DNA from: a bacterium D16-50
GTDB lineage: Bacteria > Bacillota > Clostridia > Lachnospirales > Lachnospiraceae
Direction of reading: 5' to 3'
Assembly (NCBI GenBank): GCA_003612485.1
Contig: RAZA01000005.1
Span: 185,722-249,721 of the forward strand
Length of the DNA stretch: 64,000 nucleotides
Numbering within the stretch: the stretch's first letter is position 1; each line of letters begins with the position of its first letter. The translations under genes were made by a program, and so were the position numbers. Positions 32,395-41,514 of this stretch are shown here, piece after piece. The notes under the pieces are model-generated. The model was not told where the DNA came from, did no database searches, and worked only from the letters and a program-made list of their open reading frames with translations.

Positions 32395-33810
32395 CTAAAA
32401 TTCTATTGTGAAACGCATTCCGCTGTTATCCTCTATGACTGCAAACGTGTAAGGAATCTGCAAGGTTTTTAGGATTGTGTCAACAATATATAAGCCCAAT
32501 CCGTTACCGCCCGTATCTGGGCTGCGTCCGTACTCTGGACGGTAGAACGGTTCAAAGATGTGGGGTAGGTATTTCTGGGGAATCGGGACACATTCGTTTT
32601 CCAGAATCAGTTTTTGATTTGCTATATAAATTCTTATGCTGCCTCCCTTGGGGGTATAGGACACGGCGTTCGCCAATAGGTTAGAGATTACTTTTTTTAT
32701 CATGGGGAGAGGATAACATATCGAAAGTTTTTCGTAAGTATCTGTCTCTATGCAAATCCCTTTCGACTTGGCAATAATCGCATAGGGCGGAAGCACCTGC
32801 GGAATCAGTTCGGATAAGTCGATTTCTTCATCCTCTCCGTCCTGTGGCTTTTCAAACTTTGACACGTCAAGAATTTCCCGAATCATTGCCGCCAGCTGCT
32901 CCATCAGAATTTTACACTTTGGCAGGTACACGCTATGGTCTTTGTATTTCCCTACATTCAAAATCATATTTTCCAACATGACGTTTACGGCAGTAACGGG
33001 GGTTTTTAATTCATGGGAAGCAGAGCGAAGCAAGTTTGTTTTTTGTACTTCCATTTCTCCTACCTTGTGGATTTCCTGCTCCAATTCATGAATTGTCTTT
33101 AGCAGATTATCATATAGGCTGTTTACATTATCTGCTAATATTTCAATTTCATCAAGGGTATGGATTTCACAATGGATATCCGATGTCAATTCCTGCATCT
33201 GCTTTGTTGCACTTGAAATTTGCTTGATTGGCTTCGTGAGCATATGGGAATATACCAAGGCGGACAGTATGGAAATAAGCGTACATAAAAAGGCAGTAAT
33301 GGGTAAAATGACAATGACTGTACTGACCGCATCTTCAATTTGCTGTCTTGATACCGTGGCTTTTACATATCCGTTTTCATTCGGCAGGATTCTTTCTACA
33401 TAAAAGAAATCTGCACCACCTTGGGGATTTTGGGACAGTGATATTTTTATCTTTCCGTCTGATTTTTCCGCAATGACATTTACATCTTCCGTAGCTCCGG
33501 AGGGATTCAAACGCTCTGTTTCACTTGCATTCAGTAAATTCATTTCATAGGTATAGCCGTCATAGCTGACCGAAATATCGGCACACCATTTCCCCGCAAA
33601 TTCAGTCACTAATGAAAGCCTTTCAGAATCTGGAGTATCAGCCATATCTTCACACATTTTTGCAACATCATTTTCCAATTCGTTCCGTTGGCGAAAATTA
33701 TATACTGTTGGAAGTAATATATAAATCAGCAAGTGGGAGACTGCCACAATTACTATCATCAGACTAAATGTATATAAAAAGGTTTTTGGAAAAAGTTTCA
33801 GCTTTCTCAT
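32395..33810 (-). CDS. membrane sensor histidine kinase
   Basis: A 471-residue kinase with a helix at about 10-30, an extracytoplasmic sensor (about 31-165), and a second helix (about 166-190). A HAMP-like region precedes the H-box SASHELKTPVTAVN (His near 267), then come the N-box NLLANAVSYTPKGG and the G-box GGNGLGLYIV. It overlaps the response regulator by four bases (ATGA). The large sensor and coupling to an ABC exporter suggest detection of an envelope-active compound. Confidence 0.92.
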   Translation of the reverse strand: MRKLKLFPKTFLYTFSLMIVIVAVSHLLIYILLPTVYNFRQRNELENDVAKMCEDMADTPDSERLSLVTEFAGKWCADISVSYDGYTYEMNLLNASETERLNPSGATEDVNVIAEKSDGKIKISLSQNPQGGADFFYVERILPNENGYVKATVSRQQIEDAVSTVIVILPITAFLCTLISILSALVYSHMLTKPIKQISSATKQMQELTSDIHCEIHTLDEIEILADNVNSLYDNLLKTIHELEQEIHKVGEMEVQKTNLLRSASHELKTPVTAVNVMLENMILNVGKYKDHSVYLPKCKILMEQLAAMIREILDVSKFEKPQDGEDEEIDLSELIPQVLPPYAIIAKSKGICIETDTYEKLSICYPLPMIKKVISNLLANAVSYTPKGGSIRIYIANQKLILENECVPIPQKYLPHIFEPFYRPEYGRSPDTGGNGLGLYIVDTILKTLQIPYTFAVIEDNSGMRFTIEF

Positions 33811-34472
33811 ACGTCCACCTCCAATTTATATCCAATGCCTTTCACCGTGACAATGCAATCAAGTTCCAGTTTTTTTCGCAGGTTTCTGATATAACTGTCA
33901 ACAATACGGTCTATCACATAGGAATCGTCTCCCCAGACCGCATTTAATATCTGTGACCGTGACAGCACCAATCCCTTATGGTCGAGCAACAGCTTTAGCA
34001 ATTCGATTTCTTTAGGGGTTATGTCAATTTTTCCGTTCTGGTTGCAGGCGGAGTATCCAGAAAAGTCCACGGTCAACTCGCCATACTTCCAGATATTCGG
34101 CTCATCTTTTACGCCTGCCCGACGCAGCAGGGCAGTGATGCGCTTTCCAAGCACTACCATAGAAAACGGTTTTGTCATATAATCGTCTGCCAGACAATCG
34201 AAGCTTGATACCTGCGTATATTCGTCCTCTAATGCCGTAAGCATGATGACTGGTATCTGGCTTGTCTTTCGTACAGAATTTAATACCGCAAGTCCTGACA
34301 TTGTGGGCAGCATAATATCAAGGACAATTAAATCTATCTTGTTCTGTGAAAAAATCTCCAAAGCATCTGTTCCATCATACGCTGATACAATTTCGTGACC
34401 TGCCTCTTGCAGATATTCAGAAAGAGCTTCGTTTGTATCAACATTATCTTCTACAATCAATATCTTTGCCAC
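33807..34472 (-). CDS. OmpR/PhoB-family response regulator
   Basis: A 221-residue regulator: a receiver domain with acidic VEDN at the start, phosphoacceptor in LIVLDIMLPTMSG and the conserved Lys in MTKPFS; then a winged helix (ITPKEIELLKLLLDHKG, WGDDSYVIDRIVDSYIRNLR). I chose the GTG at 34472 for GGAGGTGG upstream; the frame is open for 27 more codons. It is paired with the downstream kinase and likely controls the transporter genes. Confidence 0.92.
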   Translation of the reverse strand: MAKILIVEDNVDTNEALSEYLQEAGHEIVSAYDGTDALEIFSQNKIDLIVLDIMLPTMSGLAVLNSVRKTSQIPVIMLTALEDEYTQVSSFDCLADDYMTKPFSMVVLGKRITALLRRAGVKDEPNIWKYGELTVDFSGYSACNQNGKIDITPKEIELLKLLLDHKGLVLSRSQILNAVWGDDSYVIDRIVDSYIRNLRKKLELDCIVTVKGIGYKLEVDV

Positions 34473-34732
34473 AAAGACCACCTCCAACTTTATCTTAGCA
34501 TCTCCATGTGTATGGAGTATGAATTTTTTGCATTTTTCGGGATTCTGATTCAAGCTCCTGCACCTATTATAATTATCCTTATTTCAGCAATCAACTGTGC
34601 AAATATGAACTTTTATCACTTGTTAGTAGAAATAAAATCTCCTATACAAAGAGATTTCACATCGTTTAAGTGGAACTTCTATTTCAGTACAATATAAGGG
34701 GACAAAATCTATCCGTACAGGTGGTGAGGAAA

Positions 34733-35089
34733 ATGAGCGAAGCCGCAGGAAACTTTGACTTTATGGAGTTGGGGCAGGCGATTATGGATGCCCGTGAGAG
34801 ACGGCGGATTACCAGAGAGGAATTAGCCGAGGAGCTTGGCATCTCGGCAAGGCATTTGCAGGCTGTGGAAAAAGAGGGGCAGAATCCGAGCTTTCCTTTA
34901 TTCATTCAGCTTGTGACCATGTTCCACATATCCGTAGACCAATACATACACCCAGACCTCCCGACAGGGAAAACCACGCTGCGCCGACAGTTGGACGCAC
35001 TCTTTGACACGTTCGATGATTCGGAGCTGACTATCATAGCGGGGACGGCGCAGGGGATATGTAAGGCAAAAGAGCAGCCAGAGGATTGA
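34733..35089 (+). CDS. XRE-type helix-turn-helix regulator
   Basis: A 118-residue protein with a Cro/CI helix-turn-helix at about residues 12-70 (IMDARERRRITREELAEEL, SARHLQAVEKEGQNPSF). The C-terminal half (DDSELTIIAGTAQGICKAK) has no family I recognise. The ATG at 34733 has GGTGAGGAAA upstream. It is the only plus-strand gene in the visible ICE, divergent from the two-component genes and convergent with the CHAP gene. A small AAATCTC/GAGATTT inverted repeat lies upstream at 34636-34658. It probably represses element functions. Confidence 0.85.
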   Translation: MSEAAGNFDFMELGQAIMDARERRRITREELAEELGISARHLQAVEKEGQNPSFPLFIQLVTMFHISVDQYIHPDLPTGKTTLRRQLDALFDTFDDSELTIIAGTAQGICKAKEQPED

Positions 35090-35106
35090 CCTCTGGTTTT
35101 TCTTTC
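35078..35106 (+). terminator. intrinsic terminator of the XRE gene
   Basis: CCAGAGG-ATTGA-CCTCTGG followed by TTTTTCTTT. It overlaps the stop codon of the regulator. Confidence 0.9.
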
Positions 35107-35118
35107 GCCCGTTTTCCA

Positions 35119-37041
35119 TCAATAGGCAGGGATGCCGTAGCCGTAGATGGAGCTGCTCCCGACAGGATAGCTCCGCTGCCTGCACGCATCTCCAGAGTTG
35201 CCCTCCACTGTGTAGACGATGCCGCCCTCGCACCGTTCCACGATGCCTACATGGTCGGTTTCTCCGTCACCCTCCCAGTCAAAGAAGATGATTTGTCCTG
35301 CTTCTGGCGTAAAGCCGCCGTCCTGCCATTGCCCCCTGTCCTTAAACCATTGGGAGCCGTTGACGCAGCCTGCAAACTTTGGAATAACGCCGCTTTCGAT
35401 ATAGCCGCACTGGTCGGCACACCACGAAACGAAGCAGGCACACCATTCCACACGCCCGTCAAAGCCGTACCAGCTCCAGTACGGTTCGCCGCCTGCGTTG
35501 CCCACCTGCGACAGAGCCACGGTGACGATTTCGCCGTCCCCGATGGTGATGCCGTAAAGCACCGCAGACCAGAGAGAATTGTTTTCCTCGGCAAGTAATT
35601 CCGATAGCTGCTGCCGCTGTTCCTCGTTGAAGCCGTATCTGTCCGCCATTTCCTCGGCGGTCTTATGGCTCACGGTGATATAAAGGTAGGTCTGGGTGAC
35701 GGTGGTTTCCGTTTCCACAATATTCCCATGACCGTCATCGCTCTCGGTTATCTGGGTTTCGGTCTTGCTCTCGGTGCGGGAGCTGATTTCGTTCATCTCC
35801 CAGAAGATGTCCTTTAGGAGCTGCTTCTTGTTGTCGTCCATCGTGGCGACTTCCTGCGGGTTGTCTGGGTCGGTGGTGGTCTTGACGGAGTACACTGCAA
35901 GCACCTCTTTCCAGACCGCACGGCTTCCCGACATCTCCAGTACATCGTGGGAAGTGCCGCCTATGATTTCGTCGAGGCGGCTGTCGTAATCGGCGTTGAT
36001 TTCACGGACTACGGTCTGCATCGTCATACCGTTGCCAGAGTCCTCCCCCGAAAAGAAGATGCCGAACACCGAGCCGACAAGCAGCCCGATAAGGCAGATA
36101 ATGAGTATCACGGCAACGGCAATCCACCCGCCCGCCATGACTGCCGCTATCAGAGCCTTTGTGCCTGCGATAATCGCCTTGATTGCCGCAAGGGTGGCTT
36201 TGACCGCCACCTTTACGGCGTGGGCTGTCGCCTTAGCGGTGGCTTTCGCCGCCTGCGCCGCTTTCTGTGCTGTCTTTACGGAAGTCTTTGCCGCCGTTTT
36301 CGCTGCCTTGGCGGTCTGCTCTGTGGTCTTAATCGCCGCCTTAGAGGTTGCCTGTGCAGTCTTTACGCTTTTTTCGGCAGTCTTGACCGTACCTTTAGCA
36401 GTAGCTTTGACGGCTTCTTTTGATTTTACTGTACCTTTTGCGGCGGCTCTGGCAGCATCTTTTGATTTTACTGTACCTTGGGCAGCGGCTCTGGCGGCTT
36501 CATTCGTTTTTACCGTGCCTTGGGCGGTAGATTTCACCGTCTTTTCGGCATTTCTGGCGGTGGTCTTGATGGTCTGCTTTCCCTGCTGCCTTGTCTTGAT
36601 AAAGCGGCTCTTTGCTTTTTCACCTGCATTTGCAGGGGTATCGGGGGCAGGGGAACGGCTCGCCGCCCCGTGATGGGGCTGTGAGCCGTTCCGTTCTGCA
36701 GCAGACTGTGCTTTCTGTTTCTCTGCGGTTTTTGCCGCCCTTTTTTCCTTAAAGTCCGCCACCTTGTCCTTTGCCTTGATGATGTTCTCCTTGGTGGTCT
36801 GGACGGATTTCTGCCCCTGCTTGTTGAATTGGTGTACGCCCTCGCCTGCAATCCGTTCCGAAGCATGAGATACCTTGTCGGCGGCGTACTCGGTGGCAGA
36901 GCTTTCCTCCGCATAATAGCCCTGCTCCGCCTTTTCCTTGGTCTTGGCGTAGGCGGCTTTCATACGCTCCGAAGCGACAGCCGCCTTGTCGATAGCCTTG
37001 ATTGTGCCTTTGACCGCATCTCTGGTCTTAATCTTCGCCAT
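35119..37041 (-). CDS. CHAP-domain conjugation hydrolase (CD1108-like)
   Basis: A 640-residue protein that probably opens peptidoglycan for the transfer channel (VirB1-like role). Residues about 1-290 are Lys/Ala/Thr-rich and helical, with a 14-residue repeat. A membrane helix lies near 300-330 (GWIAVAVILIICLIGLLVGS), and a C-terminal CHAP amidase domain (about 510-640) has the Cys in EWCACFVSW and His in DHVGIVE. It is the last gene of the transfer operon, downstream of sortase B. The N-terminal half would be cytoplasmic and the CHAP domain outside. Confidence 0.88.
   Translation of the reverse strand: MAKIKTRDAVKGTIKAIDKAAVASERMKAAYAKTKEKAEQGYYAEESSATEYAADKVSHASERIAGEGVHQFNKQGQKSVQTTKENIIKAKDKVADFKEKRAAKTAEKQKAQSAAERNGSQPHHGAASRSPAPDTPANAGEKAKSRFIKTRQQGKQTIKTTARNAEKTVKSTAQGTVKTNEAARAAAQGTVKSKDAARAAAKGTVKSKEAVKATAKGTVKTAEKSVKTAQATSKAAIKTTEQTAKAAKTAAKTSVKTAQKAAQAAKATAKATAHAVKVAVKATLAAIKAIIAGTKALIAAVMAGGWIAVAVILIICLIGLLVGSVFGIFFSGEDSGNGMTMQTVVREINADYDSRLDEIIGGTSHDVLEMSGSRAVWKEVLAVYSVKTTTDPDNPQEVATMDDNKKQLLKDIFWEMNEISSRTESKTETQITESDDGHGNIVETETTVTQTYLYITVSHKTAEEMADRYGFNEEQRQQLSELLAEENNSLWSAVLYGITIGDGEIVTVALSQVGNAGGEPYWSWYGFDGRVEWCACFVSWCADQCGYIESGVIPKFAGCVNGSQWFKDRGQWQDGGFTPEAGQIIFFDWEGDGETDHVGIVERCEGGIVYTVEGNSGDACRQRSYPVGSSSIYGYGIPAY
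36385..36535 (-). repeat. 42-base tandem repeats in the CHAP gene
   Basis: Four successive 14-residue units of the type AKGTVKSKEAVKAT (variants AQGTVKTNEAARAA, AQGTVKSKDAARAA) are encoded by 42-base tandem units. Unit number is likely to vary between elements. Confidence 0.75.
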
Positions 37042-37094
37042 AGGGAGCCTCCTTTCCGAAGATACGCCGTATCCTCTGGGATTTGGCAGTCAAA

Positions 37095-37880
37095 TCAGTC
37101 CACCTTTTTCGCCACTACCACAAGCCTACCGTTCTGGGCGGAGTATTCGCAGGTGGAAAGGGTGATGAGCCTGTCGCCGTATTCGGCGGTCACGCCCGTG
37201 TCGTAGAGGGCAAGCTCCTTGCATTTTTCTACATAGGCGTTGAACTCGTCCTCATTCTCCGCATTGACAAAATCATAGTAGCGATAGCCCTCCGCACTGT
37301 ACGCCACGGTCTTGAATACGGCGATGATTTCATACTCGCCCTGCTCCGTGAGGGTGTCGAACTGGACGGTCTTGTGTCCCTCGTAAAAGTCCTTTTCCTT
37401 GTAGCTCTCCAACGCCCCGAACATCTTGCCACCCTTGATGTGGTGTCCGTAGATAACCAGATTATCGCTTGCGGCGATGTCGCAGTCCTCCTGCACATAG
37501 GGCGTACCCAGGTCGCTGTACTCCTTTTCAAAGTTGCGCTTGAGGTAGAAGTTGGGATTGTTTTTGCTCTGCATGACGGGGTAGTTGATGGTCGTGCCGT
37601 CAATGGCAATCCATCCTATCAAGTCCTCGTTCTGCAAGAACAGCTCGTTGTACTTTGCCAGAACGTCCTCACCCTCGCTTACGGGTTCATCCGTGGGGAG
37701 CGGCTTGGATTCGGGAGCCTGCTCCACTATCTGGGCAAGCTGCTCAAAGTTCTCCGTCTGCTCGTCCACCTGTGCATCGTGGTGGGAGATGCGGAAGATA
37801 CAGAAAGCCGCCGCACCTAAAAGGCAGACGGCGGCAGTGATGCAGATAACAGACTGGTATTTCTTCAGATATTCTTTCAT
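37095..37880 (-). CDS. srtB: class B sortase
   Basis: A 261-residue membrane-anchored transpeptidase. One N-terminal helix (about 10-30) precedes the sortase barrel, with the catalytic His in VIYGHHIKGG near 145, Cys in TLSTCEY near 243 and Arg in NGRLVVV near 251. Additional class B features are the long helix before the catalytic segment and FYEGHKTVQFDT. I chose ATG 37880; AAAGGAAAAG lies upstream. In ICEs of this type, SrtB may anchor an element-encoded adhesin or pilin; no substrate with a sorting signal is visible in the window. Confidence 0.92.
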   Translation of the reverse strand: MKEYLKKYQSVICITAAVCLLGAAAFCIFRISHHDAQVDEQTENFEQLAQIVEQAPESKPLPTDEPVSEGEDVLAKYNELFLQNEDLIGWIAIDGTTINYPVMQSKNNPNFYLKRNFEKEYSDLGTPYVQEDCDIAASDNLVIYGHHIKGGKMFGALESYKEKDFYEGHKTVQFDTLTEQGEYEIIAVFKTVAYSAEGYRYYDFVNAENEDEFNAYVEKCKELALYDTGVTAEYGDRLITLSTCEYSAQNGRLVVVAKKVD

Positions 37881-37933
37881 AGGCTTTTCTTTTCCTTTCT
37901 CGTCTAAAATTTGGTTGACTTCGTTTGTTTGGT

Positions 37934-38338
37934 TTACCTTGCGTGGTCGGTGTGCTGTTTTGGGGCGGGTAACTCCCTGCAATATTCGGGATACCTCACC
38001 TTGATGCCCTCCATGAAGTAGGGGGCGAACTCGCAGCAGAATAGTTCCTCTGGCGTGGAATACCTCTCACGCCCGTCCTCTGCGTAGCCGTTCCAAAGGT
38101 TAAAGGCAAGGTGGCAGACCTTGACCGTGCCGCTTGTCTGCCATCCGCTGTGCATCCCCTCTGGCATGATGCAGTCCGTCTTGAAGTCGAACATGGTGCT
38201 GATGTTCTTCCTCGTTTCCTCCGCAATCCCCATCACATAAAAGAACGCCCTGTGATAGCAGTCGTTCACCCTGCATTTCATCATGTTCTCCAGAAAGAAA
38301 TCACGGTGAGCCGTGTTGCGAAACCTTATATCCGCCAT
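37934..38338 (-). CDS. ICE conserved protein, DUF6075-like
   Basis: A 134-residue soluble protein (MADIRFRNTAHRDFFLENMM, YHRAFFYVMGIAEETRKNI, TVKVCHLAFNLWNG, SPxxLFCCEFAPYFMEGI-like end). It recalls the DUF6075 family seen in CTn-type elements; the name is from memory and unchecked. It lies between sortase B and the DNA methyltransferase in the transfer operon. Function unknown. AAAGGAGG precedes the start. Confidence 0.6.
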   Translation of the reverse strand: MADIRFRNTAHRDFFLENMMKCRVNDCYHRAFFYVMGIAEETRKNISTMFDFKTDCIMPEGMHSGWQTSGTVKVCHLAFNLWNGYAEDGRERYSTPEELFCCEFAPYFMEGIKVRYPEYCRELPAPKQHTDHAR

Positions 38339-38352
38339 AAAATCCTCCTTTC

Positions 38353-39153
38353 CTAAAGCCCTGCGCTCTGGGCATCATGGGATGCTTGCAGGGTGTTTTC
38401 GTTGCTCCGATACAGAAAATCTATCCCCGTCTCCTTTTTCAGCCGTGGCAGGATGATGTCCTGCACATAGGAGACATTGGTTTCGGCGGCGATAAAGTCC
38501 CGCCCGTTCTTAATGCACTGGACGATTTCGCTCCCAGAGCCTGCAAAGGGGATGACCACCAAGCCGCCCTCATCGCTGCTTGCCCGTATCATCCGCTCCG
38601 CAAGCTTCTCTGGCTTCTGGGTGGGGTGGCTGGTGGCTTCCTTGTAGTTTGGCATCACCCTCGGCACCTCCCAGACATTGCCGCAGGACTTCCCCTTGGG
38701 GTTCTTCCTTTTGTCCTTTTCGCCGCCCTTGTCGTAGGGGATGCGGACGGCATCCACATGGATTTCATGCAGGGGCTTGCTGTAAAACCATAAAAACTCC
38801 GCTTCATCACGATAGGCGGCTTTGGCAGGTCGCCCCGTCCTGTAATTCCAGACAATCAGATTCCGCTTTATCCAGTCGAACTTATCCAGTACCTCCACGG
38901 AGAGCTTATCTATCATCTGGCTGCTCCCCCAACAGTAGAACGCCCCCGTTGGCTTTAGGATGCGGTGGCACTCCTGCACCCATTCCGTACACCATGCCAG
39001 ATACTGCGGCACGGACTGGAACACAAAGTCAAATTCCCCTTTCATGCGGTAGTAGGGTGGGTCGGCAATGACTAAATCCACGCTTTCCGAGGGCAGCTCC
39101 TTTAACACCTCCTCGCAGTCCATCGGGTAAATACGGTTTCGCTCTAAAATCAC
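38353..39153 (-). CDS. DNA methyltransferase (N4/N6, orphan)
   Basis: A 266-residue type II-like amino-methyltransferase: catalytic DPPYYRM near residue 31, a target region in the middle, and the SAM-binding motif PFAGSGSEIVQCI near 215, so the order is catalytic motif first. TSHPTQKPEKLAERMI is the typical segment before motif I. No restriction endonuclease gene is nearby, so it is probably an orphan that protects transferred DNA or marks it. It lies within the conjugation operon, seven bases from virB4. Confidence 0.9.
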   Translation of the reverse strand: MILERNRIYPMDCEEVLKELPSESVDLVIADPPYYRMKGEFDFVFQSVPQYLAWCTEWVQECHRILKPTGAFYCWGSSQMIDKLSVEVLDKFDWIKRNLIVWNYRTGRPAKAAYRDEAEFLWFYSKPLHEIHVDAVRIPYDKGGEKDKRKNPKGKSCGNVWEVPRVMPNYKEATSHPTQKPEKLAERMIRASSDEGGLVVIPFAGSGSEIVQCIKNGRDFIAAETNVSYVQDIILPRLKKETGIDFLYRSNENTLQASHDAQSAGL

Positions 39154-39159
39154 TCCTGC

Positions 39160-41514
39160 CTAAACCTCCCCGAACTTGGTCGTCATCAGCTTATACAGCT
39201 CCGTATTGCGGGGGAACTTGTTGACGAACGGCACAAGGGAGCTGCCTACTTTCAAAAGCCCTTGTCCTGCCCCCACATTGGTGATATAGCTCATCTGCAA
39301 ATCGGAGATATTAAGGAGCTTTGCAAGCTCAATGCGGTCTGTGGACGCTTGGTTGAGCATGATGATAAACTCGCTGTTGGCAAGCATCGTCCTCGCCGTG
39401 TGGCTCTGCAAGAGGTCATCTACATTCTGGGTGATGCCCGTACAGTACGCTCCGTATTTCCGCACACGCTTCCAGAGGGTAAAGAGGAAGTTTGCCGAGT
39501 ATTCGTGCTGAAAGAGCAGGTAAATCTCGTCAATGAAAATAAACGTGTTCCTGCCTTTCGCTCTGTTCTGGGTGATGCGGTTTAGGATGCTGTCAAGCAC
39601 CACAAGCATCCCGATGGGCTGTAACTGCTTGCCCAAGTCCAGAATGTCATAGCAGATAAGGCGGCTCTTGGTATCCACATTCGTGTGCTTGGCAAAGGTA
39701 TTCAAACTGCCGTCCGTGAAAAGCTCAATGGCAAGGGCGATTTCCTGTGCTTCTGGCTCGTTCTGCTTTAACAGTTCCTCACGGAAGTCCTGCAAAGTGG
39801 GCGGCACTCCCATATAGTTGCCCTGCTGATAGTGGCGGTACACCGAAGCCGTGCAGCGGTCTATGATGGATTTCTGCTTTGCCCCAAGGCTCGCCCCGCC
39901 GATGAGCTGCTCGCAGAGGGATAAAATAAACTCTGATTTTAAGATGACGGGGTTTGCTCCATCTCCGTAATCAGAGTTCATATCCATAGCGTTGATGTGG
40001 TTGTCGCTTGTAGCCGAAATGTGGATGACCTCACCCTGCATCGCCTTTACCAAAGGCGAATACTCACGTTCTGGGTCTATGATAATCACATCGGCGTTGG
40101 GGTCGGTGAGGATGATATTCGTCATTTCCTCCTTTGCCGTGAACGACTTGCCCGCCCCAGACACGCCGAGGATAAAGGAATTGCCGTTCAAGAGGTGGCG
40201 GCGGTTGGCGATTATCATGTTCTTGGAGATAACATTCTGTCCGTAATAAACGCCGTTCTCATGGTAGATTTCCTGCACACGGAACGGGATAAACACCGCA
40301 AGGCTCTCCGTGGTGAGGGTGCGGAAAGCGTCTATCTTCCTCACGCCAAAGGGCAGGGCGGTGTTCAGACCGTCCATCTGCTGAAATTTCAGCACGGCGA
40401 ACTGGCAGAGGTGTTTCCTTGCTGTGGTGAGCAGGGCTTCCGTGTCATTGTCAAGCTTCTCCTTGCTCTCCGCCGTATGCACCATCGTGAGGACGGCAAA
40501 CATCATCCTCTGGTCACGGGTCGTGAGGTCATCGAGGAACTCCTTGCTTTCCTTTCGCTGCTGCTCCAAGTCGTAGGGGATGACGGCGGAAAAATTGTTG
40601 TTCTGGTTCTGCTTCCTCTGCCAGTTGGTGATGTTGGTTTCCACACCGAGCAGGCGGTTTTCCACCTCCCGCACGGCTTCGTCCGTAGGGACGGGAACGA
40701 CATCAACGGAAAGCATCATGTTACGGTTAAGCTCGCAAAGCTCCGCCACCATGCTGTCCTTGATATAGGCGGCGTATTCTCTGAGGAATATCACACGCCC
40801 GTACCTTTCGCCAATCTTAAGATAATCCTTTTCAAACTCAAAGGTGTCGGGGCAGATGAAGTCCTTGAAGTCGTGACCTTTCCGCATGGTCTGGGCGAGG
40901 TCGAAACGGAACGCCGTTTCCTCCCCCGTGCGGTAGAAGTCGTGGAAGATGCGGAGCTTTTCTTCCGCATCAAGCTCCGTGCATTTCGAGCCGAGCCGTG
41001 AAAAGTGGGAGATAAGGTCAGCCCCCACACGGGCAAAATAATTCCTCGCTTCTTCGATATTCTTCTTACACACGGATACGGTCACATACTTATCCTGCAC
41101 AATGGAGTTTGCCCCTGTCGCCTTGTCGAGCAGCATCTTGTTATATTCCTTGCGGTACTTATCCAAGCCGTCATCGACGGCTTTACCGTCCCTCATTGCC
41201 ATCGGGATAAGGATGGTCTGCTCAAAATCCGCCTTGTTCAAGCGGCGGTTGTTGATGGTGATTTTTGTGGTCGCCCCGCTGTCGAGGGAGTTGAGCAGCT
41301 CCGAGTATTCAAGGAACATTGCCTCCTTGTCCTCACGGCTCGCCACGGCATAGTTGATGTCCTCAAACTTAAAGGTCTTTGCGTATTTGTTCCTGCCCAC
41401 AAGGAAAATGCCGTCCTCCCAGATGGTCTTGATGGGGATGACCGCCTGCACCGATTTCGGCACAACGAATTTCTCCTTATCCTGCTTGAACAGGTTTTTA
41501 AGCGTCTTTAACAT
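39160..41514 (-). CDS. VirB4-like conjugation ATPase (CD1110-like)
   Basis: A 784-residue ATPase that powers the type IV secretion channel. Walker A is GVSGAGKSFTAKEE near residue 450 and Walker B is TFIFIDEIYLLFQHE near 660, with a TQNVDDLLQS segment after it as in TraG/VirB4 proteins. The N-terminal half carries the CagE/TrbE-like domain. GGAGGTAGACC precedes the ATG, which overlaps the PrgI stop by seven bases. Confidence 0.95.
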   Translation of the reverse strand: MLKTLKNLFKQDKEKFVVPKSVQAVIPIKTIWEDGIFLVGRNKYAKTFKFEDINYAVASREDKEAMFLEYSELLNSLDSGATTKITINNRRLNKADFEQTILIPMAMRDGKAVDDGLDKYRKEYNKMLLDKATGANSIVQDKYVTVSVCKKNIEEARNYFARVGADLISHFSRLGSKCTELDAEEKLRIFHDFYRTGEETAFRFDLAQTMRKGHDFKDFICPDTFEFEKDYLKIGERYGRVIFLREYAAYIKDSMVAELCELNRNMMLSVDVVPVPTDEAVREVENRLLGVETNITNWQRKQNQNNNFSAVIPYDLEQQRKESKEFLDDLTTRDQRMMFAVLTMVHTAESKEKLDNDTEALLTTARKHLCQFAVLKFQQMDGLNTALPFGVRKIDAFRTLTTESLAVFIPFRVQEIYHENGVYYGQNVISKNMIIANRRHLLNGNSFILGVSGAGKSFTAKEEMTNIILTDPNADVIIIDPEREYSPLVKAMQGEVIHISATSDNHINAMDMNSDYGDGANPVILKSEFILSLCEQLIGGASLGAKQKSIIDRCTASVYRHYQQGNYMGVPPTLQDFREELLKQNEPEAQEIALAIELFTDGSLNTFAKHTNVDTKSRLICYDILDLGKQLQPIGMLVVLDSILNRITQNRAKGRNTFIFIDEIYLLFQHEYSANFLFTLWKRVRKYGAYCTGITQNVDDLLQSHTARTMLANSEFIIMLNQASTDRIELAKLLNISDLQMSYITNVGAGQGLLKVGSSLVPFVNKFPRNTELYKLMTTKFGEV

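Noticed and set aside
36200..36540. Repeat region in the CHAP gene considered as a CRISPR array
   Set aside because: Units are contiguous, in frame and without unique spacers; they are protein repeats.
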